From contig NZ_JADLQX010000005.1 in the NCBI RefSeq assembly GCF_015477605.1, forward strand, positions 277,958 through 341,957: a stretch of DNA of 64,000 nucleotides, given 5' to 3'. Below, in pieces: positions 1 through 10,700 of the stretch (position 1 is the stretch's first letter; the number at the start of each line of letters is the position of its first letter). Under the pieces are notes generated by a model. That model worked only from the letters and a program-made list of their open reading frames with translations. It made no database searches and was not told the DNA's origin. Made by a program: the position numbers and the translations under genes. This stretch comes from Nocardia amamiensis (lineage in GTDB: Bacteria; Actinomycetota; Actinomycetes; Mycobacteriales; Mycobacteriaceae).

Positions 1-1
1 G

Positions 2-130
2 TTCAGCAGGACGCTGGCCATCGCGCGGAAGCGATACCAGGCACCGGTGAACCTGTCCACGTTCGACCGGCACCCGCGCCACCTGCGTCTGGCCAGAACG
101 ATCTTCCGGATCCGGCACGCACGCACCTGA
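2..130 (+). CDS. 3' end of an unidentified gene (partial)
   Basis: An open frame enters from the left edge and stops at 128-130. Its last 42 residues are rich in Arg and His and end in an RIRHART-like basic tail. The frame runs towards the regulator on the opposite strand, leaving a 9-bp gap, so the two genes are convergent. I do not recognise the family from so short a piece. The other forward frames lack a comparable end, but the coding assignment rests only on frame and composition. Confidence 0.4.
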   Translation, partial: FSRTLAIARKRYQAPVNLSTFDRHPRHLRLARTIFRIRHART

Positions 131-139
131 GCGGCGGGC

Positions 140-1378
140 TCAGCCGAGCAGCACCGCGTCCATCAGCGCCGTCACGCGCGCGAGTTGGGCTGGGCGGGAA
201 TCGAAGCGGATCAGCCTGCCGACATCGATCACTTGACCGATGGCGGCGTGCACGCGGAAACGCGCCTCCACCGGATCTCCGTCGAGCAAGTTGGCCCACT
301 CCAGCACGTTCTGCCGCTGGATGGCGCGCAGCTTGTGCTGTTCGGACTGCGGCAGATTGCTGAACTCGGCGTAGTAGACCGGCATGATCTCCGGCATCGC
401 GAAGCTGAGCTTGGCGTAGCGGTCGGCCAGGCGCCGAGCCGCGTCTTCCCGGCTGGTCGCCTCGGCCAGCGCCTCGGTGATCGCGATGGCCAGCCGGTCG
501 CCGGTGCGGTAGAAAGCCGCGGCGAGTAGGTCGGACTTGCTCGCGAAGTACCGGTACACGCTGGAGGCGTTGATCCCGACGGCGGCGCCGATCTCCTCGA
601 TGCTCGCCTCGTGGTAGCCCTGGCGGCCGAAGATCCGGATCGCCTCGGTGAGCAGCTGTTCGCGCTTCGAGGTCACCGGGATGCCGCGGACAGGCTGACC
701 ATCCTCCGGTTCGGTTGGTCCGGCGGGCAGTTCGGTCCGCAGGATCGCCCAGGCCAGCTCGTGCAGCAGGGGAAGCAGTCTGGCACTCGACAGCGCGGTG
801 CGGTGCGCTGCGATACTCGCGATCGCGCTGAGCACGCCCGCGGCCAGCATCGCCACGTCCGCGGGCGGCGCGGCGGGCCGCAGCAGCGCGATCGGCGCGG
901 CGAGCGTGTTGTTCAGGTCGTCGTAGATCCGCTTGATCCGGACGCGGTCGTCGCGTTCGAGATAGCGCCGTTCCCAGCGGTAGAGCCCGGCTTCGCGGCG
1001 GATCTCGATGGTGTGCTCGCTGATCGCGCGGATCAGCCCGTCCAAGCGCTGCGCGGGGTCCAACCGTGCGTCGTCGGCGGTCTGGGCGACGGTGAGCAGA
1101 TGCCGTGCGCCCTCCTCGGCGGCCGCGACCAGCAGCGCGTACTTGTTCGTGAAATGCCGATACAGCGCGGGGCCGGAGATCCCGACCTCCGCGGCGATCT
1201 CGTCCACACCCACCGGGTAGTACCCGCGTTCGCTGAACGCTCGCGCGGCCGCCCGGATGATCTGGACCTTGCGGTCCTTGGGGCGGCGGCGGACCTGCGG
1301 TGCGCCCTGCGCGCCCGCCCTGCTTCCCGGGTCGGGCCGCGCGGGAGCGAGACCGATCTCGCTGCGATCCGCGACCAT
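140..1378 (-). CDS. Tandem TetR-family transcriptional regulator (two TetR modules in one chain)
   Basis: This 412-residue protein carries two separate TetR helix-turn-helix segments. The first is near residues 37-90 (ISGPALYRHFTNKYALL) and the second near 235-290 (INASSVYRYFASKSDLL), each followed by a helical ligand-binding-type half. TetR proteins are normally about 200 residues and dimerise, so this looks like two repressors fused head to tail. It is divergent from an enoyl-CoA hydratase gene, and the shared intergenic region has two direct repeats at 1433-1462 that are likely binding sites. Control of the adjacent acyl-CoA gene is an inference from position; the ligand is unknown. The ATG at 1378 is the start that keeps the first HTH intact. 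Confidence 0.85.
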   Translation of the reverse strand: MVADRSEIGLAPARPDPGSRAGAQGAPQVRRRPKDRKVQIIRAAARAFSERGYYPVGVDEIAAEVGISGPALYRHFTNKYALLVAAAEEGARHLLTVAQTADDARLDPAQRLDGLIRAISEHTIEIRREAGLYRWERRYLERDDRVRIKRIYDDLNNTLAAPIALLRPAAPPADVAMLAAGVLSAIASIAAHRTALSSARLLPLLHELAWAILRTELPAGPTEPEDGQPVRGIPVTSKREQLLTEAIRIFGRQGYHEASIEEIGAAVGINASSVYRYFASKSDLLAAAFYRTGDRLAIAITEALAEATSREDAARRLADRYAKLSFAMPEIMPVYYAEFSNLPQSEQHKLRAIQRQNVLEWANLLDGDPVEARFRVHAAIGQVIDVGRLIRFDSRPAQLARVTALMDAVLLG

Positions 1379-1432
1379 GCACCTCTCCGTTTCTCCGGCG
1401 GCGCTGGTTGACAGCGCCCGACAATCGACCCT

Positions 1433-1462
1433 AAGTTAACCACAATTCGCAAAGTTAACCAC
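1433..1462. promoter_or_regulatory. Paired direct repeat, probable operator of the tandem TetR regulator
   Basis: The 11-mer AAGTTAACCAC occurs at 1433-1443 and again at 1452-1462, spaced 19 bp start to start. Each copy contains the palindrome GTTAAC. The pair lies between the divergent regulator and the enoyl-CoA hydratase gene. Two sites for a protein with two TetR modules is attractive, but binding is inferred. Confidence 0.6.
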
Positions 1463-1506
1463 TATTCATGGCCGACGGACTGCCGAATTCCAGCGTAGGA
1501 GCGAAC

Positions 1507-2328
1507 ATGAGCAACACCGATTCCGCGGATGCCGCCGATGTGCCTGCGGCCGCCACGGGGTTCACGGCGGTCACGGACGGCAAGGTGCTCCGCGTCACGA
1601 TCACCAAGCCGAAGCGCAAGAACGCCATCGATTACGACACGATGGTGGCGCTCGGGGACGTCTTCCTCGCCGCTGCCGAGGACCGCGCGGTGCGTGTGAT
1701 CGTCCTGACCGGCGAGGGCGGCGACTTCTGCACCGGCGCCGATCTGTCGGCGAGCGTGGACGAGGCGCGCCGCGGCATCACCTCGGACATGGTGATGGAT
1801 GCGGCGAACCGGCTGGTGCGCGCCATCGTCGACGCGCCGGTGCCGGTGATCGCACGCATCCGGGGCGCCGCGGCGGGCGTGGGCGTCGGCATCGCGCTGG
1901 CCGCCGACCTGGTCTACGCCAGCGAGGATTCCTACCTGCTGCTGGCTTTCATCAACATCGGCTTGATGCCCGACGGCGGCGCGGCCGCGCTGGTCGCCGC
2001 GGCGGCAGGCCGCCCGCTTGCCGCGCGGATGGCGCTGCTCGGTGAGCGCCTGCCCGCTCCTGCCGCCAGGGCCGCCGGATTGTGCACGGCGGTCGTTCCC
2101 GACAACGAACTCGACGACGCGGTCGCGGAGGCCGTCGCGAAGATTGCCGCGGGGCCGCGCCGGGCGCTGGAATTGACCAAGCAAGCGCTGAACCAGGCCA
2201 CGCTGACCGCGCTGGACGCGGCGCTGGCCGCCGAAAAGGCCGGGCAGACCGAGTTGTTGCGGTCCCCGGATTTCGCCGAGGGCGCCACGGCGATGCTCAC
2301 CAAGCGCAAACCCGTCTTCGCCGACTGA
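1507..2328 (+). CDS. Enoyl-CoA hydratase/isomerase (crotonase family)
   Basis: A 273-residue crotonase-fold protein that would hydrate or isomerise an enoyl-CoA in the cytoplasm. The oxyanion-hole segments are visible: the GDFCTGADLS stretch and the GAAAGVGVGIALAADL stretch, followed by NIGLMPDGG. I start at ATG 1507 because AGGAG at 1497-1501 is correctly spaced. The in-frame ATG at 1468 has no good Shine-Dalgarno and abuts the putative operator. It is divergent from the tandem TetR gene, which suggests substrate-controlled expression. An SDR-like gene follows 48 bp downstream on the same strand. The exact acyl substrate cannot be told from sequence. Confidence 0.85.
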   Translation: MSNTDSADAADVPAAATGFTAVTDGKVLRVTITKPKRKNAIDYDTMVALGDVFLAAAEDRAVRVIVLTGEGGDFCTGADLSASVDEARRGITSDMVMDAANRLVRAIVDAPVPVIARIRGAAAGVGVGIALAADLVYASEDSYLLLAFINIGLMPDGGAAALVAAAAGRPLAARMALLGERLPAPAARAAGLCTAVVPDNELDDAVAEAVAKIAAGPRRALELTKQALNQATLTALDAALAAEKAGQTELLRSPDFAEGATAMLTKRKPVFAD

Positions 2329-2376
2329 TCGGGCCGCCGCGACGAAGGCGGCGACAGGCGACTATGTTCATCGGCT

Positions 2377-3402
2377 ATGACTTACCTGGTTACCGGGGCA
2401 ACTGGGTTCATCGGTCGGTTCCTCATCCCCGAGCTCCTGAAACGCGAGGGTGACATCCATGTACTGGTCCGGCCGGGTGACGCCTCGGCCGACCGGTTCG
2501 CCTGCTGTGCGCAGGAATGGGCGGGCGGCGACCGCGTCCGCTTGGTGTGCGGCGATCTCGGCGCACCCGGGCTCGGCATCGACCCCGCCTGGCTGGCGCG
2601 GCATCGCGGCGGCATCGAGCACGTCTTCCACTTGGCGGCCGGCTACGACCTGACCGAGCGCGGCGACGAAACCCGGCATCTGGTCGACGTCGCCGAGGAG
2701 CTGAACGCCGATCTGCTGCACCATGTCTCGACCGTGGAGGTGGCCGGGTCCAGCGAGGGCCTGTTCACCGAGGACATGTTCGACCACGGTCAGTCGCTGG
2801 CCACGCCGATGCAGCGTGCCGAATTCGAGGCCGAGCGGATCGTGCGGGAGTCCTCCCTGCGCTGGCGCATCTATCGTCCGTCGATCGTGATCGGCCATTC
2901 CAGGACCGGCGAAATCGATCGCATCGATGGGCCGTACTACTTCTTCCGGCTGCTGCGGATGGGCGCGCAACTGCCCAGGCTCCTGCCGGTGCTGGTGCCC
3001 AAGCTGGGCGAGACCAACATGGTCCCGGTCGATTTCGTCGCGCGTGCCCTGGACCACATCGCGCACCAGCCCGGCTCGGACAAGACCACCTACCACCTGG
3101 TCGACCCGCGCAGGCAGAGCGCGGTCGAGGCGCTGAACCTGTTCGCCGATGAGGCGGGCGCGCCGCACCTGGTCGAGGTGATGCCCAAACGCAGCCTCGA
3201 CATGATGCTGCGCGTCCCCGGCGCCAACTGGCTGCTGCCCCGCGTCGGCGTCCCGCTGGATGTCCTGGCGCACAGCGAGTTCACCTGCTGGTTCGACTGC
3301 CGCCACACCAGTGCGGCGCTCGCGGGCAGCGATATCAAGGTTCCGCCGCTGGACGCCTACGCGCCGCGGATCTGGAAGTACTGGATCGAGAACTGGGTCT
3401 GA
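2377..3402 (+). CDS. Extended SDR/acyl-CoA-reductase-like protein lacking the catalytic Tyr-Lys pair
   Basis: A 341-residue extended short-chain dehydrogenase fold. The N-terminal GATGFIG nucleotide-binding loop, HVFHLAAGYD, the VSTVEVAG strand and YRPSIVIGHSRTGEIDRIDGPYYFF resemble the reductase domain of Acr-type fatty acyl-CoA reductases. In that family the active site reads P-Y-x-x-T-K ahead of FEAE. Here the segment reads PMQRAEFEAE, so Tyr is Met and Lys is Glu. About eight residues usual after the YD motif (the NVEGT segment) also seem to be missing. It may bind nucleotide without being a reductase. It probably shares a transcript with the hydratase. Confidence 0.75.
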   Translation: MTYLVTGATGFIGRFLIPELLKREGDIHVLVRPGDASADRFACCAQEWAGGDRVRLVCGDLGAPGLGIDPAWLARHRGGIEHVFHLAAGYDLTERGDETRHLVDVAEELNADLLHHVSTVEVAGSSEGLFTEDMFDHGQSLATPMQRAEFEAERIVRESSLRWRIYRPSIVIGHSRTGEIDRIDGPYYFFRLLRMGAQLPRLLPVLVPKLGETNMVPVDFVARALDHIAHQPGSDKTTYHLVDPRRQSAVEALNLFADEAGAPHLVEVMPKRSLDMMLRVPGANWLLPRVGVPLDVLAHSEFTCWFDCRHTSAALAGSDIKVPPLDAYAPRIWKYWIENWV

Positions 3403-3463
3403 TCCGCGCTTCCGGCCAGGATGAGGGCCACTGGTGAAGCGCGCCAAGGGAATCGCCGAAAAG

Positions 3464-3504
3464 CCGACCGCCTGGTCGCCCCAGGTGGGCGACCAGGCGG
3501 TCGG
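3464..3504. terminator. Perfect 18-bp stem terminator between convergent genes
   Basis: CCGACCGCCTGGTCGCCC at 3464-3481 pairs perfectly with 3487-3504 across a 5-nt loop. It sits between the SDR-like gene (plus strand) and the antigen-85-like gene (minus strand). On the minus strand the stem is followed by CTTTTC, so it fits intrinsic termination of the antigen-85-like gene and may work in both directions. Confidence 0.85.
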
Positions 3505-3541
3505 AAGGGCTGCGCCGGGTGATCCGGATCGGGTCAGCGGC

Positions 3542-4609
3542 TCAGATGCCGAGGCCGCTCGCGAGCACCGGCCACGAGAGCTGGAACTCGTCGCGCCAGT
3601 AACCCCACGAGTGGGTGCCGGAGTTGCGGAAGTTGTACGTGGCCGGGATACCCAGCTGGTCCAGCTTGGTCTTCAGGTTGTGCGTGCAGTAGTTGGTGCC
3701 CGCCTCGATCACGCCGCCGATGATGATCTGGTTGGCCAGACCGTAGGGGCCGGGCAGGGCGTACTGGCCGTTCAGCGTGTCGTGCTGGCCGGGCAGGCCG
3801 TTGCCGGTGGAGATGTAGAGCCCGAGCCCGCGCAGTCCCTCGGCGTTCACGTACGGGTCGTTGGCCACCCACTCCGGCCCGCCCTCAGGACCCCACATGT
3901 TCTCGGTGTTGCCGCCGCCCCAGGTCTCCACGGTCAGCTTCACGAACCGCGCGCCGACCGGGTCACTGGTCTGCGCGCAGCCGCTGTAGGCCGCGGCGGC
4001 CTTGTACAAGCCCGGCTTGTAGATCGGCAGCGCGAGCACCGTAGTGCCCGAGGTGGACAGGCCCGCGATGGCGTTCACGCCATTGGTGCCGAGCGCGCCA
4101 TCGATCAGCGGCGGAAGCTCCTCGGTGAAGAAGGTCTTCCACTTGTTGCGGCCCAGTACCGGATCGTCCTTGATCCAGTCGGTGTAGTAGCTCCACTTGC
4201 CGCCGATCGGCTGGATCACGTTGACGTTCTTGTCCGACAGGAACTGCAGCGCGTCGGTCCTGGCCTGCCACGAGGCGTCGTCCTCGCCGCCGCCCGCGCC
4301 GTTGAGCAGGTACAGCGTCGGGCGCGGCACGGACGCGTCGGCCGGGCGCTGGACATCGATGATGATCTTCTCGTCCATGGCCGCCGAGTAGACGTACAGC
4401 CGGATGCTGCGCGAGTCCTTGTACTCGGCCTTGGTGATACGCGAACCGTCCGGGGCGACCGGGTTGCCCAGCAGGGTTTTCGAATCGATGATCGGATCAG
4501 CTGTCGCACTGGACGCGCCGAGACCGGTCATCACTCCCGCGAGCACTGCCGTTGCCGCGATCGCTGCCGCGGCACGCAGGCCGCCGCGCCGGGTCTGTCG
4601 ACGTATCAA
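3542..4609 (-). CDS. Secreted antigen 85-type mycolyltransferase/esterase
   Basis: An alpha/beta hydrolase of the antigen 85 family, which in mycolic-acid bacteria transfers mycolates onto trehalose or cell-wall arabinogalactan. A signal peptide (basic RRQTRRGGLR, a hydrophobic stretch, then an ASSATA-type cleavage site) puts it outside the membrane. The nucleophile elbow is GLSTSG and the catalytic His lies in GTHSWGYW; antigen 85 proteins have GHSWEYW. I prefer the TTG start at 4609, preceded by a GAAGG-type site. An in-frame GTG at 4654 has no clear ribosome site and would lengthen the signal n-region by 15 residues. Whether the true acyl donor is a mycolate cannot be shown here. Confidence 0.85.
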   Translation of the reverse strand: MIRRQTRRGGLRAAAAIAATAVLAGVMTGLGASSATADPIIDSKTLLGNPVAPDGSRITKAEYKDSRSIRLYVYSAAMDEKIIIDVQRPADASVPRPTLYLLNGAGGGEDDASWQARTDALQFLSDKNVNVIQPIGGKWSYYTDWIKDDPVLGRNKWKTFFTEELPPLIDGALGTNGVNAIAGLSTSGTTVLALPIYKPGLYKAAAAYSGCAQTSDPVGARFVKLTVETWGGGNTENMWGPEGGPEWVANDPYVNAEGLRGLGLYISTGNGLPGQHDTLNGQYALPGPYGLANQIIIGGVIEAGTNYCTHNLKTKLDQLGIPATYNFRNSGTHSWGYWRDEFQLSWPVLASGLGI

Positions 4610-4769
4610 TTTCGCACCTTCGCTTCGTCTCGAGATTCGCTCTGCATGCCCCACGCGCCGGGGTGGAGCCCTGGAACACCACGCCGACCATACGGCCTAT
4701 GTAGTCGTGACAACAGGGGACATTGTTACCGCACCGTTGCCCCATCATGCCCGAACCGATTCGATTCGA

Positions 4770-7700
4770 TCATGACCGGCCCAGGTTCGGTGGGGTTTCC
4801 CACCCTGGGGGATGAAGTAGTTCGGACAATCGGGGGCCGATCTGCGCCAAAGCTTCCGGAGCAGTCATCTGGTCGTGCGCGACGCCGACTGGATGATCGT
4901 CGACCGGACCGTCGACGTACGGTTGCCAGCCGGCCGCCGCGGTGTCGTGCCCGGCCGCGCTGAAGTAGTGCAGGCGACCACGGAAGACCTGCGGCCGGTG
5001 TTCGGCGATCAGCTCGGCCGAGCGCACCGCGCTGCGGTAGATCCGGCGCACCCGCTCGGGTGTGAGCACCGCCATGTCCGGGGGGATCGTGGCGTGCAAA
5101 GCGGCCAGCGCGTCCTCGCTCAGTTCGTGGATGTCGCCGTGGCCGGGCAGCAGGGCGTCCGCGCCGATGCCGAGCTCGGCCAGCGCCTCGCGGATCGCCG
5201 CCCGGAAGTCGGTGACGTCGATGTCCGGGTGGCTGTCCAGCATGGTAAGCAGCCCGATCTCCTCGCCGGCGGCCTGCAACTGGGTCGCCACGGCGTGCGC
5301 CAGCACACCCCCGAGCGACCAGCCGAGCAGCCGGTAGGGCCCGTGCGGCTGCACCGCGCGGATCTCGGCCACGTAGCGGCGCGCCATCTCGGTCAGCGAC
5401 GCAGGCAGGTAGCCGTCTTCGGTCAGCGCGGGCGATTGCAGGCCGAAGATCGGCGTGCTCGCGGGCACGTAGCGGGCCAGACCCGCGTAACACCAGGACA
5501 ATCCGTACATCGGGTGCAGGCAGAACAGCGGCTGGGCCGCGGCCACGTCGTGCGGCACCATCGTCCGGATCGGCAGCAGCACCTCGAGCGCGGCGTTCGA
5601 ATCCAGGTCGTAGTCGTGGTCGTCGGCCAGCGCCGCGAGGATGCGGGCGGCCAGTGACGCCGGGGTCGAATCGGTAAAGAACCACTGCACCCGCACCTCG
5701 GCGCCGCTGAGCGCGCGCAGCCTGCTGGCCGCGCGCGTCGCGACCAGCGAGTTGCCGCCCAGCTCGAAGAAGTCGTCGTCCATGCCGACGCGGCGTCCGT
5801 CGCGGAGGTCGAGCACCTCGCCGAACACGTCGAGCACGGTGCGCTCCAGCGGCGTGCTCGGCGCGCGATAGGGACGCGCCGCCGGCGGCGGCACGGGCAG
5901 CGCCTTGCGGTCGAGTTTGCCGCTGGCGTTCAGCGGGAGCTCATGGAGCGCGACCACCGCCGAGGGCACCATGTAGGACGGCAGCGCGCCGCGCGCGTGC
6001 AGCAGCAGTGCCGCCTCGTCGATGGTCTCACCCGGCACCGGGACCACGTACGCGACCAGCCGGTCCCCGGTCGCGCCGCGCACCAGCGATACCGCCGCGT
6101 GCCGCACCCCCGGGTGGGCGACCAGCACGGTCTCGATCTCGCCCAGCTCCACCCGCTGGCCCCGCAGTTTGACCTGGAAATCACTGCGACCCAGATACTC
6201 CAGAGCTCCGCCACGCCAGCGCACGATGTCACCGGTGCGGTAGAGCCGGGTCCCGCCGGTATGGGCGACGAAACGCTCGGCAGTGAGGGCCGCGGCGCCG
6301 AGATAGCCACGAGCCAGCTGCACACCCCCGACATACAGCTCGCCCGCCGCCCCCGGCGGTACCGGCCGCAACTGCCGGTCGAGCACGTGCACGCGGGTGT
6401 TCGCCACCGGCACGCCGATCGGGATCGCCACCACGGCGGTGTCGCGCACCGGATGATCCGTGACCACGGTGGCTTCGGCGGGGCCGTACCAATTGATCAG
6501 GGCCACACCGGGTGCGGCGGCGGCGAAGGACGCCGCTGTCTCGCCGGACAGCGCCTCGCCCGCGGCGAACACCCGCCGCAGCGACGGGTACTCCATGGCC
6601 GGGTTGGCCACCGGGTCGAGGAAGGCCTCCAGCATCGAGGGAACGAAATGCACTGTGGTGACGGCGTTCTCATTGATGACCCGGGCCAGGTAGGCCGGGT
6701 CGCGGTGACCGTCGGGCTCGGCGATGACGATCGCGGCACCGGTCTGCAAGGGCCAGAACAACTCCCACGTGGAGATGTCGAAGGTGATCGGCGTCTTGTG
6801 CAGCACCACGTCGCCGCCGGCGTGCGGATAGGCCAGCTGGGCCCAGCGGAACTGGTTGACCATCTGCCGGTGCGTGATCATGACGCCCTTCGGGCGACCG
6901 GTGGAGCCCGAGGTGTGGATGACGTAGGCGACGGTGTCCGGGTGGACGTACTCCTGCGGCCAAGGTCCCTGGTAGGGAGCCAGATACAGGGTGTCGACGG
7001 CGACCACCGGAATGCCGGTCGCGGTGTCGAACCCGTCGGCGGTGGTGGTCAGCGCGCAGATCGGAGCGGCGCTGTCGAGCACGTACTCGCTGCGCTCGGC
7101 CGGATGGTCCGGATCGATCGGCAGGTAGCCGCCACCGGTCCGCAGCACCGCGTAGATCGCGACGACCAGGTCGATGCCGCGCCGCATGGCCACAGCGACC
7201 AGCGTCTCCGGACCGACGCCCCAGCGCATCAGCTCGACCGCCAGCGACCGTGCGCGCGAGTCGAGTTCGGCGTAGCTGAGGGTGACATCGCCGTAGCGCA
7301 CCGCGGGCGCGTCCGGCGTGCGGGCCACCTGTGCGTCGAACAGCGACAGCAGCGTCGCGTCGTCGAGCAGTTGCGGCACGTCGGTGGCGTTGCGCGCCGC
7401 AAGCTCCGCGCGCTCGTCGTCGAGCAGCACGTCGATCTCGCCGACCCGCGCCTGCGGCGTGGTCACGAAGCGGCCGATCAGCGCCGACAGCCGCTGCGCC
7501 AGAGTCAGTGCCGCGGGTTCGTCGAACAGGTCGCGCAGGTACTTCACCGAGACGCGCAGCTGACTGTCGAGCACCACCATCACGGTGAGCGGGTAATGGG
7601 TGCCGTTGACCGCGCCGACGCCGCTGACGCTCATGCCGTCGATGTCGCTGGCTCGGTCCAGTCCCTCCCGGTCCACGGGGAAGGATTCGAACACCACGAG

Positions 7701-10700
7701 CGAGTCGAACAACCCTTCCACGCCGATCGCGTCCTGGATATCGCTGAGGCCCAAGTAGTGGTGGTCCAGCAGCGCGGCTTGCTCGGCCTGCAACTGACGC
7801 AGCAATCCGCCGAGGGTCAGGGTCGCTCCCAGTCGCACCCGTACCGGGATCGCGTTGAGGAACAGGCCGACCATCGCCTCGACGCCGTCCAGCTGCGGCG
7901 GACGCCCGGACACGGTGGCGCCGAAGACCACGTCGTCCCGATCGACGCTGCGGCCGATCAGCAGACCCCACGCCGCTTGCACCACGGTGTTGACCGTGAC
8001 GCCGAGACCCGAAGCGAGCCGGGTCAGCGCGGTGGTATCGGCCTGGGACAGTTCGAAACCGACCTCGCCGACACCCGCGGAGATCTCACGTCCCGGGTCC
8101 ACCGGCGCCAGTGGTGTCGGCTCGGTGATACCGGCCAAGGCGGTGCGCCATGCCGCGCGCGCCGCCTCCGCGTCCTGCGCCACCAGCCAGGCCAGGTAGT
8201 CGCGGTAGGACGGCACCGTCGGCAGGTGCCGCGAGTTGCCGCCCAGCGCGTACAGCGTCAGCAGGTCCTTCATCAACAGCGGCATGGACCAGCCGTCGAT
8301 CAGGATGTGGTGGCTGGTCACCAGCAGGTGGTAGGCGCCCGCGGCGGAACGGATCAGCGCGAACCGCAGCAGCGGCGCGGTCCGCATGTCGAAATGGTCG
8401 GCCAGATCGGCCGCCTTGATCCGCTCCAGCTCAGCTGTGGCCGCGGCGGGTTCCAGCTGCCGCAGATCGATGAGCCGCCACGGCACCTCCAGCGAACCCT
8501 GCACGATCTGCACGGGATTGCCCTCGCTGTCGTCGGCGAAGGCGACGCGCAGGTTGTCGTGCCGATCCAGCACGGCTTGCGCGGCGGCGTGCATCCGGCG
8601 GGCGTCCACCGCGCCGCTGAGTTCGAGCACGAACTGGGTGGTGTAGACGTCCACCGAGGACTCCGCGAGCAGGGCGTGGAACAGCATGCCCGATTGCAGC
8701 GGCGTGACCGGCCAGGCGTCCGACAGGTCCGGGTAGGCGCGGGTGAACCGGTCGATGTCGGGCTGCTTCAGCCGCACCAGCGGGAAGTCCGATGGCGTGA
8801 ATCCGCCCGCGTCGGGGCGCAATCCATGCTCGGCGAGGCCGCCGAGCGCGCGAATCCAATGCTCGGCGAAGACCTTCGCGTCCTCGCCGCGGAACGCCGC
8901 GGCGGCGAAATCGAACCGGGCCAGCAGGCCGTCGTCGGTGGCGTCGACGGTCAGCACGAGCAGCAGGTCGTCGGACGGGAGATCGGTGTGCACCCGGGCC
9001 GGGCGCAGATCCCGGTAGCGCAGCGCGAACCGGCCGCGGCCGAGTCCGCGCAGCTCGGCGGCCGTGTCGGCGTTGAGGTAGCGCAGCAGACCGTAGCCGA
9101 CGCCACGTGCGGGCACCGACCGGCGGAGCTCCTTGATCTGCGCGATCGCGGTGCCCGCGGCGGGGCCGCCGATCAGGGCGTCTTCGATGTCGATCCTGGT
9201 CAGCCGCAATGGCAGCGGATACTCGGTGACGAAGCCGCCCACCATGCTCTCCGCGTCGGCGTGGGTGGCCGCGCGGCCGTCGGCGGGCAGACGCACGACC
9301 GAACCGATCGCGCGCGTCACGGTCTCGCCCGCGGAGGTGCGCAGCGCCAGGGCCAGCGCGGTGAGCAGGATGTCCGCCACCCCGGTGTGATAGGCCTCGG
9401 CCGCGGCGGCGACGGCCTCCGCCCCCTCCGCGGTGATGGTGAGCGAAACCCGGCTGCGTGCGCTCAGATCCCGTCCATCGGCACCCGCGCCTTCCGGAAT
9501 GGTGCCCAGAGCCCGCCGCCACCAGTCCATTTCGGCAACCGTGGCCGGATCGTGCGCCCTGGCCGACAACGCGCGAATGACCATGCCGAGGCCGGATTCC
9601 GGCGCAGCGGGCGCCGCGTGGCGGGCCCGGTTCCAGCTCCCGGTGAGCTGGTCGACGATGACGCGCCAGGAGACGTCGTCGACCACGAGGCTGCCGGCCA
9701 CCACGATGAGCGTCGAGCGAGCCTCGGGACCGCCCGTGAGCACGAAGTGGATGTTGCGGCCCTGTTCCGGGTCCAGCGCCGCCGCGGCCGCCTGCACCAC
9801 GTCGTCGATCGGCAGCGAGGTCTCGCCGTGCCGCGGGTCCAGCCTGCGGAACGCCTCGCCGGTGCGCTCGGCGACCGGGGGGATACGCAGCATCGGCACG
9901 CCGTCGGCGTACTCCACCCGCACCCACAGCATCGGATGCTGGTCGAGCAAGGCGGCCACCGCGCCGCGCACCGTCTCGGCAGAGCAGGTCTCCGGGACGT
10001 CGAGGGCGATGGCCCGCACCTCGATGCCCTCGTCCAGCATGCGCGCCGCCTCCGCGGTGAGCGGTAGGTCGCCTGCCTCGTCACCGGGGCCGCCCTCGAC
10101 CGCGGCGGCGCGGGCCAGCGCGGCGACCGTCCTGCACTCGAAGACGTCGCGCGGCGTGAACGTGACGCCGCGGGCGCGTGCGCGGGAGACCACCTGGATG
10201 GACACGATGCTGTCGCCGCCGAGGGCGAAGAAGTCGTCGTCCAGACCGACTCGTTCGACGCCGACCACTTCGCCGATCACCTCGGCGATCACCACTTCTG
10301 CCGGGGTCAGCGGCGCGCGGTAGGCGCGGGTCTCCAGTGCCGGTTGCGGCAGCGCCTTGCGGTCCAGCTTGCCGACCGGCGTCAGCGGGATGGCGTCGAG
10401 CACCATGATCGCCGCGGGCACCATGTACTCCGGCAGCGTGCGCCCGATCCGGTCGGTCAGCGCGGCCGGATCGACCGTCGCTCCCTTGGCCGGGAGCACG
10501 TACGAGACCAGAATCGTCGCGCCGGAATTCGATTCGCGTCCGAGCGTGACCGCGAAGTCGACTTCGGGCTGAGCGGCCAGCGCGGCGTCGATCTCCCCGA
10601 GCTCGATGCGGAAGCCGCGCACCTTCACCTGGAAGTCGTTGCGGCCCATGTACTCCACGACGGGCACGCCCTCGCCCCGACGCCAGCGCACCAGATCGCC

